NCBI GenBank assembly: GCA_008638375.1
Contig: CM018052.1
Location: 9,967,506 to 10,031,505, forward strand
Direction: 5' to 3'
From: Nyssa sinensis
Lineage: Eukaryota > Streptophyta > Magnoliopsida > Cornales > Nyssaceae
DNA: 64,000 nt
Below are positions 24,962 through 35,155 of the stretch, piece by piece. Both the position numbers and the translations under genes were made by a program. Under the pieces are notes generated by a model. That model saw only the letters and a list, made by a program, of their open reading frames with translations, searched no databases and had not been told where the DNA came from. How positions within the stretch are numbered: the first letter of the stretch is position 1; the number at the start of each line of letters is the position of its first letter.

Positions 24962-26548
24962 ATGAAGACTTCAAGCACTTCATTGTTTTCTCTTCTTCTT
25001 GTTTTTCTTTTCCCAGTTGCTTTAGCTCATACTCATGAACATTTTCTTCAGTGTCTCTCCCTTCATTCTCACAACTCCACCTCAATCTCCAAAGTCATCT
25101 ACACCCGAAGCAACACTTCATATTTATCTATCTTGCACTTTTCTATACAAAACCTTCGGTTCAGTTCAGCCAACACCCCAAAACCTCTAATCATTGTTAC
25201 ACCATTGCATGAGTCCCACATCCAGGCAACTATATATTGTTCCCAAAAACATGGCATGCAAATTAGAGTCCGAAGTGGAGGCCATGATTATGAGGGCCTT
25301 TCTTATGTCTCTCAAGTCCCATTTGTCATTGTCGATCTTTTTCATTTTCAAAACATCACTGTTGATGCTGAAAAGGGTACTGCATGGGTTCAATCTGGTG
25401 CAACTATTGGGAAACTTTATTTTCGAATTGCTGAGAAAAGTACAACACTTGCCTTCCCAGCAGGTGTTTGCCCAACTGTCGGTGTTGGTGGACACTTCAG
25501 TGGAGGAGGTTATGGCGTTTTGTTGCGTAAATATGGCCTTGCCGGTGATAACGTCATCGATGCTCGATTAATCGATGTTAATGGCAGAATTCTTGACAGA
25601 AAATCCATGGGGGAAGACCTGTTTTGGGCGATCAGAGGTGGTGGAGGTGCTAGTTTTGGAGTCATCCTTGCATGGAAGATTAAGTTAGTTGATGTCCCAG
25701 AAAAGGTGACTGTTTTCACATTAAACAAAACCTTGGAACAAAATGCAACCAAGCTTCTCCATCGGTGGCAATACGTTGCAGACAAGTTTCCAAAGGATCT
25801 ATTCATCAGAATCCTTATAACAAGAGCGACTCAAGATGGGAAGAGAACAGTACGAGTTTCATTCAATTCAGTGTTCCTTGGCGGAGTTGATAAGCTCGTT
25901 CCATTGATGCAGGAAAGGTTCCCTGAGTTGGGTTTGGTGAAACAGGAGTGCAGCGAAATGAGCTGGATCCAATCTGTTCTCTATTTTGCAGATTTCCCAA
26001 ATGGAGCATCCCCTGAGGTTTTGCTGAGCAGGACTCCTCTATCGCGACAGTATCTGAAAGCAAAATCAGACTATGTGAGGTCACCCATTCCTGAAACTGG
26101 GTTGGAAGGTATATGGAAAATGTTTGAGGAAGAGGAAGCAGAGTTGGCTCAGCTGATTTTCAGTCCATATGGTGGAAGGATGAGTGAAATATCAGAGTCT
26201 GCAATTCCATTCCCACACAGAGCCGGGAACATATATAAAATTCAGCACATAGTGTATTGGGTTGAAGAAGGGAGAGTGGCGTCCGATAGGCATATAAGTT
26301 GGATCAGAAGGCTGTACAAATACTTGGCCCCCTATGTTTCCAAGTCTCCCAGATCTGCATACATCAACTATAGGGACCTTGACATTGGAGTAAATAATGT
26401 GTATGGCAACACAAGCTACAAACAGGCAAGCATATGGGGTGTGAAGTATTTCAATAATAACTTCAAAAGATTGGTACAGGTGAAGACCATGGTTGATCCT
26501 GCTAATTTCTTTTGGAATGAACAGAGCATACCTCCTCTTTTATATTAA
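24962..26548 (+). CDS. Berberine bridge enzyme-like FAD-linked oxidase, secreted
   Basis: Intact single-exon gene of 528 codons, the normal size for plant BBE-like proteins. Residues 1-22 form a hydrophobic signal peptide, so the product should enter the secretory pathway; six N-glycosylation sequons (Asn38, 51, 131, 255, 261, 483) fit this. An FAD_binding_4 domain spans about 72-245. RSGGHDYEG gives His108 and CPTVGVGGH gives Cys170, the two residues that bind FAD covalently in the family; Cys31 and Cys93 match the conserved disulfide. The BBE carboxy-terminal domain (about 466-525) is complete (NYRDLDIG..WG..YF..NF..LV..KT.VDP.NFFWNEQSIPPL). Val173, three residues after the flavin cysteine, is at the oxygen gatekeeper position, where valine goes with oxidase activity. 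Tyr110, Tyr184, Lys426, Gln428 and Tyr470 match, by spacing, the active site I recall from Arabidopsis monolignol-oxidising members. Substrate (monolignol, oligosaccharide or alkaloid) is not decided by sequence alone. Start chosen for the TATA, AACAAGAAATG context and signal peptide. Confidence 0.95.
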   Translation: MKTSSTSLFSLLLVFLFPVALAHTHEHFLQCLSLHSHNSTSISKVIYTRSNTSYLSILHFSIQNLRFSSANTPKPLIIVTPLHESHIQATIYCSQKHGMQIRVRSGGHDYEGLSYVSQVPFVIVDLFHFQNITVDAEKGTAWVQSGATIGKLYFRIAEKSTTLAFPAGVCPTVGVGGHFSGGGYGVLLRKYGLAGDNVIDARLIDVNGRILDRKSMGEDLFWAIRGGGGASFGVILAWKIKLVDVPEKVTVFTLNKTLEQNATKLLHRWQYVADKFPKDLFIRILITRATQDGKRTVRVSFNSVFLGGVDKLVPLMQERFPELGLVKQECSEMSWIQSVLYFADFPNGASPEVLLSRTPLSRQYLKAKSDYVRSPIPETGLEGIWKMFEEEEAELAQLIFSPYGGRMSEISESAIPFPHRAGNIYKIQHIVYWVEEGRVASDRHISWIRRLYKYLAPYVSKSPRSAYINYRDLDIGVNNVYGNTSYKQASIWGVKYFNNNFKRLVQVKTMVDPANFFWNEQSIPPLLY

Positions 26549-26740
26549 TCCTTAATGTTAATGGGGAAGAAGAGAGGTGACTAGTGATCCTTAATTGGCC
26601 ATCAATCTGATGATTTGCTCGTTCGTAATTTCCTCCTCATTTTTAAGGGACGGGTCCTATCCACTGTTGTTATTATTATTATTATTATTTGTGTAATAAT
26701 AAGAACCCGATGATTTATGTTTCCAATGAATAAACTTCAC
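26549..26740 (+). terminator. 3' UTR with AATAAA poly(A) signal
   Basis: A (TTA)n microsatellite near 26666-26690 is followed by AATAAA at 26729-26734, about 180 bp after the stop codon: a plausible poly(A) signal for the BBE-like gene. Confidence 0.55.
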
Positions 26741-28533
26741 CGGTCTATACGGAGAGATTCTAGTTTATATATAAAGAAAAGAAAATGACAATTTATAAAG
26801 AATTTACATACAGAATGACAATGGTGTTTTAAAATTATAAGACATGATGATGGTTTTTTTTTTTATTTTTTATTTTGAAGCAATACGTACCAAATGGGTT
26901 CATAGTTTGCATGAAAAATGTACAATTAATGATACACAAAAAAAAAAAAAAATTAATATCCATAAGAGTTTAATACAGAATGATAGGATCTATTGGACTC
27001 ATCACAAATTTATTTAATATAAAATGTGTCACTAGTACATCGATCATGCAATCAGCTCCATTCGAAATCCGTATGAAACTTGTAGTTTTGTAAAACATAA
27101 ACATTCTAATGCTTAGAGCTTAGTATCTCATAAGCCACTTTTGGGGGGTGGTGGGTACGAAGTACCTTTCATTCTATGCCTTTTATTGATGAGACACTCC
27201 ATTATCGTCATTTCATTCTAGTTTAGAGTAAAACTGTTACTCTATATTCAAAATTGATGCATGCCTATTTCAATTCTAAAACAACTGTTTTCTTCTCTCT
27301 TTTTCATATTTTGTTATCACTTCTATGGATTTGTCATCAAACATTCAATTAATGTGTAACAACTCGAAGTTTTTTACGCAATTCAAGTGGTTTTTGAACC
27401 GTCTTTTTATTTTCTCTCAAATAAGAATTGTTGTGGTTATTTTATAAAGATTAATATTATGTATTTTTAATTTATATTTTCAATATGATGTGTAAGAATA
27501 TAGTAATTTTAAAAATCAAATTCTATGAAATCCAAAGCCAATATTCTGACACATTATATTAAAAATACAATTATAGATATACATTGACATGCATAGCATT
27601 TTCTTAACAAACTCATGATATGGTTATTTTAAAACATAATTTACAAGCACGTGATATTTCTTAAATTTTTTATTTTTGTAAAAGAAAATTTGTTTCATAA
27701 GCTTTAAAGTAAAATTCATGCTTTCATTCCTCTTATAATCTAATTCTTTTCAAATACACTTTGATACTTAATTCTTGAATGCACTACTAAGTGTCTTGAA
27801 GCAAACAACTTTTATTCTATAATAAAGGGTTAAAAATAAGTTTTAATCATCCAAATTTTTTAAAAATGCCATGCCTCTCCAATTGTATTCTCAATCGTTA
27901 CGTGTAAGGATACGATGGCTTAGGTCTTACAAGAAATGATTTTCAAAATCACTATATCTATATCTTGACATATCACATTAAAAATATAAATGAATATAGA
28001 AATTTAAAAACAAAAATAAAAAAAATTTCTTAAACCACCTCCGCTAGATAAGATACTTGATCGTGGGTGATTTGGACCCATCAGTATTGAGTTTGATATT
28101 ACCTGTACATGGAAAATTCCACTTGATTAGATTACCCTGTACGGGGGGACAAGAGGCTACCTTTGTAGAAAGCTTCCGAGCTTTCCTTTGTAGCCAGGTG
28201 AATGAGATAAGGTGGTGTCTACATGTCTCTGGGTTTTCTCAAACACTCATTTATTCCTAGACTTCCATATTTCCCATATGCCACTGACAAAGAAATGCGA
28301 CCAAGAGATACCACCCGGTTTGACCGTGGAGGAAGAAGCATTATACCTGATCCAATTTTCCAAATCAGCATTGAAGAAATTTTAAGAGAGATCCAAATGA
28401 ACTAAAGCCATCATACCTATCTTGCTATTGGGCGATCCCTTAAGCAGTGGAGAGCAGATTCAAACCCCGCAGGGACAAGTGGGGTCCGTAGACATACACC
28501 TAGACACTCTAAGGGAGTTAGTGAGGAGGTTGG
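26741..28533. other. Intergenic DNA, no recognised gene
   Basis: AT-rich until about 28020. 28057-28430 has two short open frames on the plus strand (VGDLDPSVL.., HRDTTRFDRGGRS-like) with mildly coding composition but no recognised family. Parts of 27380-28090 resemble 30470-30780 (see repeats). Confidence 0.5.
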
Positions 28534-29016
28534 TTATGAAAGATGCTTTGTTTGGTTTTTAAGTTTATATACCAATTGAGTTACAGACTGAGATGGGTAA
28601 TGGGGTATTTTCATGGTGTAGTTTGCAATGGCAGAGTTGGTAGGTTTAATCAGTGTCATTTTGCCTGCAATGGATAGAAGTTTGGCTTTCCACCCTGAGA
28701 GCTTAGTTTGAACCCTCTCCATGATGTGCTTAAACTGGTTTCTATTCAATCTATGGTGAAAAATAGGGATTCCAAGATAATGACCCAACTCCCTTGTAAG
28801 AGGGCTTTTGGAGATCCTGCTTAGTTCTTCAGCCTTATGGCTGGACACACTTCCAACCACAAACAACTTAGACTTTTGAAGATTGACTTTATGTCCCGAA
28901 AGGTTGCAAAACTTCTCTAGGATATCAGAAATGATATTGCGTTTAGCAAAAAGAATTAGGTCATCCGCAAAGAAGAGGTGGGAAATGACTGGCACATTAT
29001 TGGAGGCTTTGATTCC
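28534..29016 (-). pseudogene. LINE reverse transcriptase fragment
   Basis: About 160 codons read GIKASN..VPVISHLFFADDLILFAK, then a downstream RT/connection part (SGHKVNLQKSK, LGHYLGIPIFH, KLSGWKAKLLSIAGKMTLIK). FADDL is the YADD-type catalytic box of non-LTR (L1-clade) reverse transcriptases, and the following motifs are typical of plant LINE ORF2. It lacks the endonuclease, the amino-terminal RT motifs and the carboxy-terminal zinc domain, so it is a fragment. The frame extends upstream of the first Met to about 29016. Confidence 0.85.
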
Positions 29017-29492
29017 CTTTCATTTCTTTTCCTCCACCTTTTATTAGATCAGAAATGGACCACCTTCGCCTTTCGGATTCTTTACCCTTTTTGTTCACGC
29101 AAGTCTTGACAAAGACAGCAAAAAGGAGTAATTATTATTCTGCCAATTTTTTAAATGTATTTACAAATCAGTCAGTTGCCCTATCAATTTAGAAGGATCA
29201 TTGTAATAAACAAAATTAACAAAACATCAACTTTTACTATTTTAAGTATTTTGTTTCAAAACTATCTTTTAGTAATATTACAAAATAACTATTTTGTCCA
29301 ACATTGCATAGTCCTAAAAACCCAAATGTCTCATCTCTTTTTTTTTTTTTTTTTTTTAAAAAAGAAGTGTTTAACCAGTAAGAAATAGTGGCGATAGTGC
29401 AAGATCGAGTCAAAGGAACCTGGAAATATCTCTTTTCCCATTCCTATCATTTCTTCTTCATTCTCATCTCTTCTTTTTTTTAAAGCCCAGAG

Positions 29493-29529
<37 letters not shown>

Positions 29530-31314
29530 ATATTTGTGTACACGTTGCGCATGTACACCCACATACACACACACACACACACACAAGTTACACTGTATAT
29601 TTGTAGGTTTTCTGTTTGAAAAACATGGGGATAACGTTCTAGTGATTCTCAAATACTATTTTTGAACTCATCTTGTATACTATTGTTCAATATTTAAAAT
29701 GCTATTATTGAACTCATCTTGTATTATTTGGTTTTTTTATTGTGTAAGTTGATTATTTAGCAATGTATGAGTTGGACCATCAACTTTGCAGTCTCTTGCA
29801 CCTAACCTTTGGTAATTTGCACTCACTTTTGTGTGAAACATTTTCTTGGACCCATCCTAAAATTTCTGTTTGTGAAACATTTTCCTTCTCTAAATGGAGG
29901 CCGAGGCTCATGCAATGTATGGTAATTACAAATCCAGAGAATATATTTTTCGGCATTTCGTAACGCATTTTTTGGTGGTTTGGAAGTAGCGTACATTTGC
30001 ATTCATGAGGGACATGGAATACTCCAAACAATGTCTTTGGTCATGTACTTGAGATATAAGACACTATTATTGGAGAAAATACTCGGTGGATTTGGAGCAG
30101 CCCAATAATTACCTTATACCATTTTTATAAATTGTCTAATTTTAAAATAAAAAATAAAAGAAAATATTTTTTTGGTTTGATCCATTCATCAAGTCATTGG
30201 ACCTAATCCACTTAATCCCATTATTGTTTATTTTTTTTTGTTTATTTCATTCTAGTTTTGGAGTGAAACTAAAACTTTATCTTTTTAATAATTACAATTA
30301 AATGACGTTTCATACATTATAGGATTTAAATAATGGCGTACAGTCAATAAGCCAAAATAACCTCTCTCTTTTTTCTTCTTTTTCAATTTGAATTATCAAT
30401 TATAAGCATTTTTAATGACTAGAAGTTGCCTAAGAACTCAAAAGATTTTTTTTAAAAAAAAAAAAAATTATCTAATCTAATTAGTTTTTGAACTTTTTTT
30501 CCCTCACTCAAATAAGGAGCATGTTATGATTATTGGAAAACATAAAAACGTGTTGGTAAGAAATGCATTCAATCTTCTTTTAATCCAATACTTTAAAAAT
30601 ATCCTTGTATACTTAATTCTTTGAATGCGTGATTTAGAATGCATTTTGAAAGTTAAGGGCAATGCCATTTCAGAATGAGTTTTCCAGCCTCACGCAACTT
30701 AAAAATTGTCTTTCCAAGACACGTTTTGATTTAATAATATAGGGCTGAAAAATAAGTTTCGTAGGTGATTTGGAGCGTCAGTCTAGAGATAAGAAGAAAA
30801 TTGAAAGGATTTTATCATGGACCTCCCCACTTTTTGGTTCATGAAATATCGTTGTGGTCCTCACTGGATAAGAACACCAAAAATGTATTGGCTGTAATTC
30901 ATTGACTAGCTATATATGGGCCGTTAATGGTCCACCTTCGTCTGTCCAAACCTAAGCAACAGGAAGTGGAATGGAACCATATTCCATTTTCAGATTGTGC
31001 CTTTCTGGATCCAATTTTTCAGGGAAGCAATATCTCTGATGCAACAAGATTTTTCTTCTAAGGCCCGTTCGTTGGACACATCCTCCACAAGTACTTTTCT
31101 ATCAAAGTTATCAGCGAAGGGACAGTTCTAGCACTTTTTTTTAAAACACAATAGTGATTAGAGTAGACAAGTCACAAGTGTTGTGGATATTTTGAATGGA
31201 ATTTAATTAATTAAGGCTTAAAAATTCTTGAAAGTTTAATTAATAAGAATCCTTGATTAAAAATTTACAAACTCTCATGTGGAAGAAAAACTCATTGTTG
31301 GAAATATCCATTAA
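29017..31314. other. Intergenic DNA with microsatellites
   Basis: Includes a T-run at 29339-29358, (TA)n at about 29495-29532 and (AC)n at about 29560-29585. No gene found; frames over the repeats are not coding. Confidence 0.6.
29490..29586. repeat. (TA)n and (AC)n microsatellites
   Basis: Two TA tracts with a TTTA break followed by TGCGCATGTACACCCACATACACAC and an AC tract. Confidence 0.9.
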
Positions 31315-31832
31315 TTAAGTCAAATACAATACAAATCCCCGAAGATCCAAGTCCAAGAAATTACGTGGAATGTACTTTGCATGACACTTTATTGGTCCTT
31401 CTTCCACATCCAAGGTGGCAGACCCCAAACTCTTCTGCTTTTGTGAGTCAAACCTTGCGAGAACTAAAGATGTTCCCGTAAGATCTTCTATCGTGAGTTC
31501 GATGGCAAAGAATACTTTTGATGATACTATGTTGATAGAGGCGCCGCCATCCAGGAATCCCTGCAAAAACTCCATTTGTTGAGTAGAATAGGCACGTACA
31601 AGGTCCTATTGTGCGCGTAGGGTACCAGGTGATCTGACTTTGTGAATGATATGGTGGTATACGCCTCATTCACCACACATCGTAAAGACCCATCCATGCT
31701 CGTGCATGTCTCCCTGTTTTGCATGGCTACCTAGAGAATTGCCTTGGTGGCTTCTAGTCAGCATTGTTCCTCGAAGGCCATCTAGTCAAACAACCATCAA
31801 AACTTTGTGCATTTTTTGAGTCTGCAAATCTG
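31315..31832 (-). pseudogene. Ty3 protease fragment (element F)
   Basis: Three overlapping minus-strand frames join by frameshifts into a Ty3 aspartic protease region: an HNRTLYVPIL-type stretch in one frame (about 31640-31660) and FLDGGASINIVSS in another (catalytic Asp at about 31551; DGGA instead of the commoner DTGA/DSGS). It ends abruptly near 31315. It is the downstream continuation of the gag at 35156-36843, from which it is separated by the Copia insertion. Confidence 0.65.
31828..31832. repeat. Target duplication of Copia element, left copy
   Basis: ATCTG, repeated at 35156-35160 after the 3' LTR. Confidence 0.7.
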
Positions 31833-31870
31833 TGTTGAGATTTTTATTGTAATTGATTCCTTATAGGTTC

Positions 31871-33040
31871 TTTGTCGCTCACTGATACTTTAAATTTAGA
31901 TTCTGTTTCGGTTGTTCCATCCTTAAATTATAATCTTTTGTCAGTTTCTCAAATAACCACAGCCTTATCTTGTGTTGTAATTTTTTGGCTTGATTATTGT
32001 GTATTTCAGGACATCTGAACACAAGAAACGATTGGTTGTGGCGTTAGACGTCAAAGACTTCGGACAGGTTACAACACACTTTGACTGTGGATAGGTCTAA
32101 GAGGGAGAAAAAGAAATTTGACATCTTTCTTTGGCATCGACGTTTGGGGCATGCTTCCTTTGGTTATTTGAAGAAATTATTTCCTAGTCTATTTGAAAAA
32201 TGTGACATTTCTACTTTCCACTGTGATGTTTGTGAAATGGCAAAAAGTCATCGTGCCTTATTTCTTTTGAGTTTCAATAAAAGTCCAGTTTCCTTTATGG
32301 TTACATATTCTGATGTTTGGGGTCCGTTCAAAGTCTCTACTTTGGGTGGATCACGTTGGTTTGTTACTTTTATTGATGATTGTACCCGAATGACTTGGTT
32401 ATGTTTAATGAAGTCCAAAGGTGAAGTGAATGTGGTATTTCAAAAGTTTCATAAAATGATTGGCACTTAATACAATGCACATGTTCAAATTCTCCACAAT
32501 GAAAATGGTGGAGAATACCAGAGTTCTGACCTTCAGAAGTATTTGAAAGCACACGAAATTATTCATCAAACTACTTGTCCTGATACATCTCAACAGAACG
32601 GAGTCGTTGAGCGAAAAAATTGACACTTGTTAGAGGTTGTTTGTGCGTCATTAATAGAAGCTCATATGCCATTATCCTATTGGGGAGAAGCCCTTACTCC
32701 TACAGCATATTTAATCAACTGAGTATCCTCCAGCTCTATTGACTTCTGAATACCAGTCTAGGCACTTGCTAAAGCAATTGTTGCCCCAACCGTCCCAAAC
32801 TTACGTCCTCATGTCTTTGATTGTGCAGCATTTATGCATCTTCACAAGCATCAGCGCAACAAGTTGACTCCTCAAGCATTGCGGTGTGTCTTTCTCGGAT
32901 ATGTTGCGCATTAAAAAGGGTACCAATGTTATCATCCTTCGACTCAACGGATGTTTATCACCATGGATGTTTTCCATAAAGACTCAATGTATTTTTCCTT
33001 TGAGCCTGAACTTTAGGGGGAGTATCAGAAAGAAATTCAG
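31871..33040 (+). pseudogene. Copia pre-integrase and integrase
   Basis: Contains the GAG-pre-integrase zinc motif (H..H around HRRLGHASFG, then C..C in FHCDVCEMAK) and an integrase core with Asp in TYSDVWGP, Asp in FIDDCTRM and Glu in NENGGEYQS. Downstream a PNLRPHVFDC-type segment matches the integrase C-terminal side of plant Copia. In-frame stops at about 32468, 32622 and others disable it. Confidence 0.8.
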
Positions 33041-33439
33041 ACTCTAGACTATGATTTTCATAACTCTGAGGTTAGAGAATTCTCTGAATCAGGTAACCAG
33101 GGTGTGGGCAATTTGGATTCAAGTGATAATGAACAACAAGAAACTGAAGGTATGGACGCAACGGAAGTATGGCTCCACCTCCACCATTGATTGAGTCCGA
33201 GTCCCTCGTGCCATAATCAGCTGATACACCCAACCAATTTCCTGCTATAGATGTTCCTGATTTAGTGTCTGAACCATCCAAAAAATAGTTACCACCACGT
33301 CTCACTAGAGGTATTCCTAAGCCCACATATAAACTCGAACTGTTTAGTAAAGTTAAATATCTCATGAATCATTATGTGTCAAACCATCGTCTCATAATCA
33401 AATCAGTCATTTGTAAATCAATTATCTGCTGTATCTATT

Positions 33440-34962
33440 CCTAATAGTGTGCAGGAAGCCTTAGCTAACCCAAGATAAAAAATCACTATAAATGAGGAGA
33501 TGAAATCTTTGCAAAAGAATCAAACTTGGGATCTTGTTGATAATCCACAAGGACAAAAACCAGTTGAATGTCGATGGATTTACACTGTGAAGTATAAAGC
33601 AGATGGTACAATCGAACGATTTAAAGCAAGACTGGTGGCAAAAGGGTACTCCCAAACCTATGGGGTCGATTATACAGAAACATTTGCTTCTTTAGCTAAA
33701 ATTAACACAGTGCGGGTCTTGCTATCATTAGCAGCAAACTTGGATTGGCCATTGCAACAGTTCGATAAAAAGAATGATTTTCTACACTGTGAGTTATCTG
33801 AGGAAGTCTACACGGATCTTCCACCAGGATACGTGATATCAAATAAGCATAGTCAGAAGGTATTCAGACTAAAGAAATCACTATATGGGTTGAAACAGTC
33901 TCCGAGAGCATGGTTTGGAAGGTTTATAAAGTCTATGACAGCCTTTGGTTATCGACAGAGCAACTCAGACCACACTTTGTTCCTAAAGAAATAACAAGGA
34001 AAGATCACTGCACTGATTGTATATGTAGATGACATGGTGGTTACAGGAAATGATCCAGAAGAAAGGAAGGCTCTATAAAAGTACTTGTCTAGAGAATTCG
34101 AAATGAAAGACCTAGGTCCTTTGAAATATTTTCTTGGGATCGAAGTGTCTAGATCTAATAAAGGAATATTCCTCTCTCAAAGAAAGTATGTCTTAGATTT
34201 ATTGCAGGAAACTGGTATGACAGCATGTCAACCAACTCATACACCAGTAGAGGAAGGTTTGAAGTTATGTATTGAGTCTGATCAGGTACTAGTTGACAAA
34301 AGGAGATACTAGAGACTTGTTGGGAGATTGATGTATTTAGCACATACAAGACCGGATCTTGTTTATGTATTGAGTATTGTCAGCTAGTTTATGCATAATC
34401 TTGGAGAGCAACATATGAATGTAGTCATGCGCATTTTGAGGTATCTAAGTATGCTCTTGGAAAGGGAATTTTATTCACTAAAAACACAAACAATCAAAAT
34501 ATAAATGTATATATTGATATTGACTGGGCTAGAGCAGTAGATGACAGGCGATCTACTTCGGGTTACTTTACCTTTGTAGGTGGTAATCTCGTTACCTGAA
34601 GGAGTAATAAGCAAAATGTTGTTGCATGATCAGGTGCAGAAGCTGAATATAGAGGGATGTCACTTGGAATTTGTGAGGCATTCTGGCTAAGGCTCCTCTT
34701 GTAGGACTTGGGCTACCGATTCGACTATATTGTGACAACAAAGCCGCATGTGGCATAGCTCATAATTCGGTTCAACATGATCGTACAAAACATGTCGAGA
34801 TTGACAGATTCTTCATCAAGGAGAAGTTGGATGAAAGAAGCGTGGAGTTGCCAAAGATTTGATTAGAAGATCAGTTGGCCGACATCCTTACCAAAGTAGT
34901 CTCGAGCCAGGTGTTCTCAAACTTTTTAGGCAAGTTAGGCATGTATGACATCCATGCACCAA
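33440..34962 (+). pseudogene. Copia reverse transcriptase and RNase H
   Basis: RT begins near 33485 with WDLVD.., CRWIYTVKYKADG, RLVAKGYSQTYGVDYTETFA (usual FAPV reads FASL) and the catalytic YVDDM near 34020. RNase H follows, with AHTRPDL at about 34340 and RSTSGYFTFVGG at about 34550. Stops at 33992, 34076 and 34310, a frameshift near 34440 and further stops make it non-functional. Motif wording is typical of the large dicot RE1/RE2-like Copia group; I do not assign a lineage. Confidence 0.85.
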
Positions 34963-34963
34963 C

Positions 34964-35155
34964 TTGAGGGGGAGTGTTGAGGTTTTTATTGTAATTGATT
35001 TCTTGTAGGATTCTCCTTCCATGTTTTAGATTGAGTATGGGAATCAAATTCCAATTTTTGTAGGAGTCGATCTGGTGACAATCTTGTGGTTTTTGGGGAT
35101 CCTACTATATAATCATATGAATAAAAAAAGAAAATTTTCCTCTGTATTTTTAGGT
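34964..35155 (+). mobile_element. Copia polypurine tract and 3' LTR
   Basis: TTGAGGGGGAG (34964-34974) precedes the LTR start TGTTGAGG at 34975. The LTR is 181 bp and contains a TATATAA-like element and AATAAA near 35121. Confidence 0.7.

Larger units (their letters stand above)
27380..30790. repeat. Diverged direct duplication (27.4-28.1 kb and 30.5-30.8 kb)
   Basis: Two segments share ordered phrases: GTTTTTGAAC..TTT..CTCAAATAAG, ATACTTAATTCTTGAATGC, GGGTTAAAAATAAGTTT and GTGGGTGATTTGGA. The copies are old and gapped; the intervening DNA contains the LINE fragment. Confidence 0.4.
31833..35155 (+). mobile_element. Copia element, deleted, inside Ty3 remnant
   Basis: Plus-strand Copia remnant. 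The 5' LTR is reduced to the first ~38 bp (TGTTGAGATTTTTATTG..., 31833-31870), then jumps into protease/pre-integrase sequence; gag, PBS and most of the protease are gone. Integrase, RT and RNase H follow, then polypurine tract and a 181-bp 3' LTR (34975-35155). ATCTG flanks both sides. Many stops and shifts; inactive. The LTR starts TG but the observed right end is AGGT rather than CA, so the exact right base may be a base or two off. Confidence 0.8.

Noticed and set aside
25187..25806. Open frames on both strands within 25187-26084
   Set aside because: Shadows of the BBE-like coding sequence in other frames.
28400..28520. Possible tRNA or SINE (AGATTCAAACCCCGC)
   Set aside because: A B-box-like word is present but no A-box at the right distance on either strand.
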